A stretch of DNA of 64,000 nucleotides, taken from Owenia fusiformis (Eukaryota > Annelida > Polychaeta > Sabellida > Oweniidae). The DNA is taken from positions 21,218,931 through 21,282,930 of the forward strand of contig CAIIXF020000003.1 in NCBI GenBank assembly GCA_903813345.2. The letters are read 5' to 3'. The notes below the pieces were generated by a model that worked only from the letters and a program-made list of their open reading frames with translations, ran no database searches and was not told the DNA's origin. Shown piece by piece: positions 56,431-64,000 of the stretch. Position numbers and translations under genes: made by a program. Numbering within the stretch: the first letter of the stretch is position 1; every line of letters begins with the position of its first letter.

Positions 56431-58585
56431 TTGCATCGTTCATTTTTGCCAATCTGTGTGGTAGCTTTAAATAAGTTTCAAACAGCACGCCTAGTAGGAC
56501 GTCATTTAAGTCCTGAACTGTGTGTTTGGTTTTGAGGGATTAGAATAAAGGCATTGGATATGGGTAGTTGGGGGGGTGACCTGACTTTTTACGGATAATG
56601 GTGCTTAGATCTAAGTTGTGTCCTGATTTTTGAATGCTAAATACGACTTCTTCAAATGACCAAATGGTATGAATGTGGGTTGTGTCTCCCATGAAAATCT
56701 TCACAAAACCAATCAAAATATTTGTTTCACTGGTAGTCACACTTGTAAATGTTAATTTTTAGTCCTCTATTAAAAGAAGCTATTGATTTGATGCTTACCT
56801 TGTATAATCATACTGGGATTCATTGAAATTATCATTAAATTTTGTTTTGTTTATTCAGGCAATGGGATTACATACTAGAATAAGCTATAGTGATAATAAC
56901 ACACCCTTGGATGCAATTATGCTGGCTTTTCTCTCCTGTTACCGTGTGCTGTGTCAAGCTCTCCATTCTGTATAACCCTATAACGTGCCAAAGAGAAAGG
57001 GCCAATTGTTCCAGAACCCAGCAGAAAAAAGAATGTATCTAAGTACAGACCAGTCATAAGGAAAACAAACCCCAACTATCCAATACCATAATCCAACGTG
57101 AATGGGAAACTATGTCTAATGCCCCTCGTCCATATCATAAAAGATTTACAGTTCAGAATATTTAAAAGAGCATATTCTTTTTCATTGCCTATTATCACTG
57201 ACTCTTTCTATTAGCACTTAGTATTCTTCTGGCAGGAATTCCATCCCAATCAGCTTTAACACTTATTGTTAGTGTTACTGTTATGATTTTTGATTTCAAA
57301 TGTTCAAGGATAAGTAACTAGATTGTTTAAATATCAGCAGAAGATGTTATTTTCTCATCTGAACCTCATCACCTTTACCTATCTCATATAGAGCAAGTTA
57401 ACCCTTAATTGTTTTGTTTTTTCACCCATTCAAGGTTCTTGGGGTATTTCGCAATAACTTTGCAACCAGAGAAGCTTTTTCATTCTGACTTCAGTTCTAC
57501 ATAGTTTAATCAATTACCTTTGAGCAAAATTATTTCAAACATCTACTCTTTACATTGACATGGATTTTTACAATGTAGGATACTTGAAATTATTTGTAAA
57601 GCTAGGAAATGGGTCAAAAGTGAATTTCACGAGACAAAAATGGCGGCCATTTTGAAAATTTTGAAGCTTTTGAACCAGGAGTCATAGGGGGGTTTTCTGT
57701 ATTGATGTTGAACAGAAATAACTCAAAACAGGAATCCTATCGACAGAGGTTTTAAAACGTGCCACTATTGTTGACGGATGGACGGACGGACGCACGCACG
57801 GACGGACAGACAGACGGACAAGTGAATGATTGCAAAAGCTCACCATGTGAGCTATAAGCAAGCTAGATAAAAATTGAAAAAGTGAGCCAATGTGGCAAAT
57901 AAAATTTAAGCAACACTCGCTATTCAAATATAAAAAAGAGATGAATTGGAGAATTTTACAATTTGCCAAATTAAATCGGCCGCCAAATTAAGTTGACTAA
58001 CAGTATTATATAATCATATTTTGATTATTAATATATATCTTGTTTACCAGGTATATATCTGATATCAGTAACAGGATACATTAGTCACTTACAACATTAT
58101 GCAAGTACAACTTTACTTGTGCAAACAAGGCATTACACAACAATAAAATGCCTTTTACAAGACTACGTATATTGCCAGGTTGAAATTTACATAAAAATAA
58201 GCATTTGCGAAAGATAAGGAATACCAACAATAAAGATATCAAACATAAGTTACAAAAAATAGTGGCTATAACATTATGATCCGACTTCTTGGTGGTGATA
58301 CATATCCACAAATAAAATTATCGACAGAATCTAGTATTTTCCCTAATTCCAAGATAAAAGAAAAAAATGTTCATTTGACAGTGATCTTATTATAAAGACC
58401 ATTGCAATCGACGGAATCTACGAGTAAATTTCCTAATTCCAAGATAAAAGAAAAAAATGTTTATTTGACAGCGGTCAAAGATCATTACAATAGAAGCAAG
58501 GAATAATTTATTTAAAAAAAACAAACATTTCCTTTATAAAATGTTAAATTTTCATGTATGCACAGTTTTCTTACTACCTCGTTGC
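56431..58585. other. Intergenic, no gene seen
   Basis: No exon or RNA gene recognised. It includes a GACG/GACA microsatellite (about 57774-57822) next to 'atggcggccattttg' sequence, and an imperfect ~100-bp tandem duplication at about 58335-58480 ('ttccaagataaaagaaaaaa' twice). Confidence 0.5.
57774..57822 (+). repeat. GACGGACGGACG microsatellite
   Basis: Tetranucleotide gacg/cacg/gaca tract. The minus-strand ORF rich in SVRPCVRPSVHPS is its artefact. Confidence 0.85.
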
Positions 58586-59385
58586 TAACCCCCCTATCAC
58601 ACCAAACTAGTTCTTACCCGTTCTTGCCAGTCCTACGAAAACGTCGTAAACGGGCTCAATCTGGCTGTGGTCGGGAAATATGTCTAAAATAATTAGCTAC
58701 TTCGTTCATAAACAGTATTCAATACGTCCATCTCGTTCGCACTTCGTTCAGGTCGCACCACGTCGGTGTACAACGTCTTATAACGCGTCCCTTAGTCTAG
58801 AAGGTCATCATGACCTGATTACAGAACGGTATGATCGCCATCGAATTTTGAATCGATTCAAAATTCTAAATCACATTCCCCGTCCGGGAAAGTCCATGAA
58901 GTTCGTAAACAGACCGTAGAACGTTGTAGCTACGTTCATTCAGCTCGCACACAGTTTATAACCAGCTTTGAAGAACGCAGTGGCAACTTGTCTGGTGTGT
59001 TATAATTTTTGCTAACTCGTTCATAAGTAGTCTTAAATACGTTCTTAATCAATTTTAACCCGTTTGTAATTAGTTCTACCTCGTTCTCAATACGTCCCCA
59101 GACAGTTCAACTCGTTGTTAAAACGTCCCTAGTAGGACTGAAGTACGACGGTTCCGTTCGTAGTACGTCCAGCTCGTCGTTAGTACGTTGTCACTCGTTC
59201 TAATTGTAGAACGTGACGACCAGAAGAACATTTTGTGCATGTTCTAAGTTTTAGAGGACCTACCCGTTCGATGAAGTTTGTAAATAGACCCCAAACGGTT
59301 CTAAGTACGTCCAGTCCGTTCTTACACACTTAAAACCCGTTTTCGAGAACGTAGTGAAAACTAGTTTGGTGTGATAGTAGGGTAA
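58586..59385 (+). mobile_element. ~800-bp MITE, copy 1
   Basis: Inverted ends 'ccctatcacaccaaactag' and 'ctagtttggtgtgatagta'. The interior is made of recurring ~30-bp words built around 'cgttc', 'acgtcc' and 'gtagtacgtcc', CpG-rich against the host. Non-coding. It abuts copy 2 head to head. Confidence 0.85.
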
Positions 59386-60084
59386 CCCTCGTACTCGAAC
59401 GGGTAGGTTCCCTAGAACTTAGAACATACGCAAAATGTTCTCGTGGTCTATACGTTCTACAATTAGAACGAGTGACAACGTACTAACGACGAGTTGGACG
59501 TACTATGAACGGAACCGTCGTACTTCAATCCTACTAGGGACGTTTTAACAACGAGTTGAACTGTCTGAGGACGTATTGAGAACGAGGTAGAACTAATTGC
59601 AAACAGGTTGAAACTGATTAAGAACGTTTTTAAGACTGCTCATGAACGAGTTAGCAAAAATATAGCTATCACACCAAACAAGTTGCCACTGCGTTCTTCA
59701 AAACTGGTTTTAAACTGTGTGCGAACGGAATGAACGTAGCTGCAACTTTCTAAGGTCTATTTACGAACTTCATGAACGTTCTCAGACGGGAAGGTGATTT
59801 TAGAATTTTGAATCGATTCAAGATTCGATGGCAACCATACCGTTCTGTAATCAGGTCATGATGACCTTCTAGACTAAGGGACGCGTTATACGACGTTGCA
59901 CACCGACCTGGTGCGACCTGAACGAACTGCGAATGTGATGGACGTATTGAAGACTGTTTATGAACAAAGTAGCTAATTATTTTAGACATATTTCCCGACC
60001 ACAGCCAGATTGAGGCCGTTTTACGACTTTTTCGTATGACTGGCAAGAACGGGTAAGAACTAGTTTGGTTTTATAGGGGGGTTA
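59386..60084 (-). mobile_element. ~700-bp MITE, copy 2 (inverted, shortened)
   Basis: Same family as copy 1 in reverse orientation, ending 'actagtttggttttatagg' at the outer side. It lacks about 110 bp at the junction with copy 1, so the pair is an asymmetric palindrome with a single outer boundary on each side. Confidence 0.85.
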
Positions 60085-60612
60085 GATTTAAATATGCTAG
60101 TATAAATGTAGATATGAATCTAAATTTGTATCTATTTAACAATTTTTTGATAAATGATTAGTTAAATCTGAGTTGTGACACTACACTTTAATATTTTTGC
60201 CTGAATTTTTGCATACATATAGATATTAGTATTCTATTAGTGTTAGCCTTTAGCCGTAAAGAATTTAACACCCAAAGAGTCTCAATTTTGATGTAAATGG
60301 AACAAAAGTATACCTACGACAATGACCTTATAATTTCAAAATCTTGCATATATGAAAGGCAAGTAGGATAATTCCAAGTGATATTAAATTATACGAGAAA
60401 GTGACACGCTTCAATAATTTCATAAATAAAATAGAAAAGTGACAATTTAGCATATAGTACTTTACCATTAATCTGCATTATGTATATTATGTATATGATA
60501 TGATTATTTTATTTAAATAAACATCCTGTATTGCTGGTGTTATAGTCTCAGGTACATGGACATTAATCCAAATTAAAATATTGAAAAGACTGCTACTGAC
60601 AACAACATCACA
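60085..60612. other. Upstream region of the SnoaL-like gene
   Basis: AT-rich. No separate feature recognised; it should contain the promoter and 5' untranslated region of the gene starting at 60613. Confidence 0.4.
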
Positions 60613-63600
60613 ATGCTGAAACTTATTTTTCTGATCATCTTTACAATATGTGTCACCACAGATGCATGTAGTAAGTATTCTATTTTATAAACATTTACAT
60701 CTTAATTTATAGGAGTATGGAGAACTAAATGGCTGAACAAAGTTAAAAAATGTTATAACACATTCCAATTTTGAACTGACATGTTAAAGATCAAAACTAA
60801 AAATATAATGCATTTAACGTGTAAATGTCAAAAGAAATGTTTTATTGTTTGTGAAGTCACAACTGTTATACAATGACAATAACACAAAGCTGGAATTACA
60901 AGGACAACTCAAAGAGGGCATGTTAAGTTTGGGGAATAACTTCCCAGTATTTTATGAGCTTATCGACACATATCTATTAAATAGGTCTGTAATTAAATCA
61001 TATCATCATTGCAGATTGGTCACAAATTCCTTTATTAACCCTTCCCGACTTGAATATAAGAGGAAAATGTTGGCCCTGGTGACGGATAAGTAAGAGCGGT
61101 TATTAGGGGAAAACTGCAAATTACATACGCCTTGGGACCTATACCTTGAATTTTATCACTGAAAGACAACTTTTAGAAAGGATTATAACATTAGAACTTG
61201 TCAAAATTTGGTGTAAAAAATACTGAATAGAACTGGAAATATTGTCATTTCACTGGTGTGTATAAATGATATAATGGTGCCAAAAGTAGCCCATCGTCCT
61301 AAAAGGTATTACATAATAGGGCTCCATATGGAGACTTTCGTCGTGAAAGGGTTAATCACATTGAAACTTAATTTGTTTTAGATCACCAGAGTTTGACTTT
61401 GACACCACCTAATGTTCATCTTTTTGAAAATGCTAATTTTTTGTTGTTTTTCTTTGAATTCAAAATTGCAGATCTCTGGATCATTTTTGTTAAATAATTG
61501 ATGGTAAAGGATGGACTGATATCACATAGAAAGAGAAAACGCACATTTTAAAATTTCATTTGTATAATATATCATTTATTAGGGACACTCTGTAATTGGT
61601 ACACAGAAACTTCACTTCTTTTTTTCTCTGCCATTAGCCTTGGGAAACAAGATCATTTGTCCAAGCTGAAGCTTTTATTGCAATAGTATTGTTTTTACCT
61701 TTGTTTTGTTTTTACCTTTTAGATCCAGAGACAAATAATAAATTACAGAGAGCCCTGACAGATTATCTTAGTAACTTTAATGCGGGAGACTGGAATGCCA
61801 CGGCAGATCTCTATGCAGATAATGCAACCATGGCAACAGCTGGTGCTTTTTATCGTGGAAATGAAGGTATGCGAGGTCAAAGGATGTCCATGAAGGCCAC
61901 CTGGGTTAGACAAATAAATTAGTACAAAAATGAGGACATCCTATATCATTTATATATCATTTTTAATCATAGAGGACAGCAAAGGAACATTCACTTTCTA
62001 CTTGTACTTCACTTTCTTCTATCTCTACTTCTGTTTTTTGCCAGAATTCTAATGAAAACATCCACACTAGACAAGCAAGGTAGCAAAAATACATTATTAT
62101 TAATTATTATACAATTACATTATTAACAAGGCATTAACATGCAAAATGTTATCACCTGCCATTTGTAACATATGCCAACCATTGAATGCCAAACACCAAC
62201 TGCCACATACCAACCACCAAACATCATCCACAAAAAAATAGACTATAAGAATATGTCATCACTTGTTGTGGTGACAAAAAAATTACATCTGAAACAATAA
62301 TGCTTCAACTATTTCTTTAAGCAATAAGGCAATTCTACATTCATAAGTTTGATGGTAAGGATTATGTGATGACACCTAACAACACGGAGTATGACTGCTC
62401 TAGAAACATTGTCGTCACAAGCCAAGACTGTGAATTAAAAACACAAGATGGGCAACTGGTTACATCAGTGAGGTAAATATGAATCTAAATCAGAGGGGTT
62501 TATTTATGATATATGGAACTTTTTATTTAATAATGGGCCTACATGTATGTTTACTTACCCCCCTATCACACCAAACTCGTTCTTACCCGTTCTTGCCAGT
62601 CCTACGAAAACGTCGTAAAACGGCCTCAATCTGGCTGTGGTCGGGAAATATGTCTGAAATAATTAGCTTCTTCGTTCTTAAACAGTCTTCAATACGTCCA
62701 TCTCGTTCGCAGTTAGTTCAGGTCGCATCACGACGGTGTGCAACGCCGTAGAACGCGTCCCTTAGTCTAGAAGGTCATCATGACCTGATAACAGAACGGT
62801 ATGGTCGCAATCGAACTTTGAATCGATTCAAAATTCTAAAATCATATTCCCGTCTGAGAACGTTCATAAAGTTCGTAAATAGTCCTTAGAAAGTTGCAGC
62901 TACGTTCATTCCGTTCGCACACAGTTTAAAACCAGTTTTGAAGAACGCAGTTGCAACTTGTTTGGTGTGATAGCTATATTTTTGCTAACTCGTTCATAAG
63001 CAGTGTTTAATACGTTCTTAATCAGTTTAAACCCGTTTGCAATGAGTTCTACCTCGTTCTCAACACGTCCTCAGACAGTTCAACTCGTTGTTGAAACGTC
63101 CCTAGTAGGATTGAAGTACGACGGTTCCGTTCGTAGTACGTCCAGCTCGTCGTTAGTACGTTGGCACTCGTTCAAATTGTAGAACGTGACGAACACGAGA
63201 ACATTTTGAGCATTGTCAAGTTCTAGAGGACCTACCCGTTCGAGTGCGTTCGATGAAGTTTGTAAATAGATCCCAAACGGTTCTTAGTAAGTCCAGTCCG
63301 TTCGTACACAGTTGAAGCCCGTTTTCGAGAACGTAGTGAGAACTAGTTTGGTGTGATAGTAGGGTTAGCTTTCCATATTGAACATTACATGGTATTAGAA
63401 GATTAAACCAAAAGATGAAAAAACACTCTTCTCACAAGAGGTTAAAATGGCAATTCATTCATATGCCTTACACACGCAAAGGCGTAGTGCCCATTATGAC
63501 TGATACGTACAGACGGTTGCAAATACACTCCAAATTTAAACCAAACTTAAAAAACAAGACCCCCTGAACCCAACATTTTTCGCTTCGCTCAACTCGTATT

Positions 63601-63752
63601 TCCATATGGTAGTGTACTACTCATAAAAATAGCACTACGTCCATGACATTCATATAAAATATCTTCAAATTCTTGCTTGCAGATTTATGAGGGTGCTCCG
63701 GAGAATTAATGGGAAGTGGAAATCTATTCGAGAAATGGACACGCCAATGTAA
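60613..63752 (+). CDS. Small secreted SnoaL/NTF2-fold-like protein
   Basis: Four exons with GT-AG borders and matching phases: 60613-60670, 61723-61866, 62322-62472, 63683-63752; 140 residues. Exon 1 is a signal peptide (MLKLIFLIIFTICVTTDAC). Exon 2 has the hallmark of SnoaL/DUF4440-like NTF2-fold proteins: AGDWNATADLYADNATM followed by an aromatic FYRGNEG strand. Exon 4 ends with RVLRRINGKWKS, the last strand of the fold. The family includes ketosteroid-isomerase-like enzymes and small ligand-binding proteins; no function can be assigned. Secretion is inferred from the signal peptide. A MITE lies in intron 3. The start was chosen for its signal peptide and the spliced frame. Confidence 0.85.
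62556..63367 (+). mobile_element. ~812-bp MITE, copy 3, in SnoaL-like intron 3
   Basis: Full-length relative of 58586-59385 in the same orientation, with both ends present ('ctatcacaccaaactcg' and 'ctagtttggtgtgatagta'). Not coding; the 90-codon ORF entering it is chance. Confidence 0.85.
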
Positions 63753-64000
63753 TACATGAAGTAATAATACATCAATTTGAATGAATGCAAATATTGATAA
63801 CTCTCTATTCAAATATACATTTAATGTAGACACATACATTTTATTGTACTTAATTTAGGAATACAAATCAATATAAGAAATTGAAAATAACAATAACAAA
63901 AATAACAATGCATTCACATGAACCAAATCTGTTTTCTGGTATTTGAGTCTTCAAACATTACGTCTTTTTACTGAAAAATGGTGGCCATTTTGAGATTCGG
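63753..64000. other. 3' flank of SnoaL-like gene
   Basis: AT-rich sequence after the stop codon at 63750-63752. No further feature before the window ends. Confidence 0.4.

Noticed and set aside
57682-57969. 95-codon minus-strand ORF with SVRPCVRPSVHPS
   Set aside because: Driven by the GACG microsatellite.

Overview
This is AT-rich animal nuclear DNA: genes are split into many GT-AG exons, the introns are full of mobile elements, and there is no sign of bacterial gene organisation. The mix points to a marine invertebrate, most likely a deuterostome such as an echinoderm or hemichordate. It includes a CR1/L2-type LINE carrying a 2A peptide, many Tc1/mariner-like MITEs ending in CAGGGTG, an NRF-6-type acyltransferase and a TSSK kinase. 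The species is inference only.

Layout: 1-3520 is a ~180-bp satellite in two inverted blocks. 5077-10295 is a MITE interrupted by a nearly full-length LINE with a 1212-codon ORF. 12717-14857 is a mariner (DD34D) with an apparent intron and a small MITE inside its transposase. 15411-17051 is a two-exon LRR transmembrane gene, facing a two-exon TSSK-like kinase on the minus strand (17647-18950). 20319-29891 is a 14-exon nose-resistant-to-fluoxetine-type acyltransferase gene whose last 3' splice site and the start of its last exon are repeated 23 times in tandem. 30053-32008 is a 978-bp tandem duplication. 32831-44547 is a phytanoyl-CoA dioxygenase-family gene, loaded with transposons in its introns and with a young Ty3/gypsy-type LTR element sitting in its last coding exon.

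45755-56430 is a nested inverted structure: an outer pair of ~350-bp satellite blocks in opposite orientation, with LINE remnants and a 5-kb foldback element (49442-54495) between them. The foldback arms are ~2.5 kb each and carry a tRNA-like sequence, CCAAT-rich repeats, a CATGCTATG satellite and a CCN/GGN microsatellite around a short loop. 58586-60084 holds two head-to-head copies of an ~0.8-kb MITE. 60613-63752 is a four-exon gene for a small secreted SnoaL/NTF2-fold-like protein with a third copy of that MITE in its last intron.

No operon-like linkage exists. The host genes are LRR receptor-like, TSSK-like, NRF-like, PhyH-like and SnoaL-like; each stands alone. Exon-intron structures were joined by eye from splice consensus, frame continuity and family resemblance. 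They were not checked against RNA or databases.
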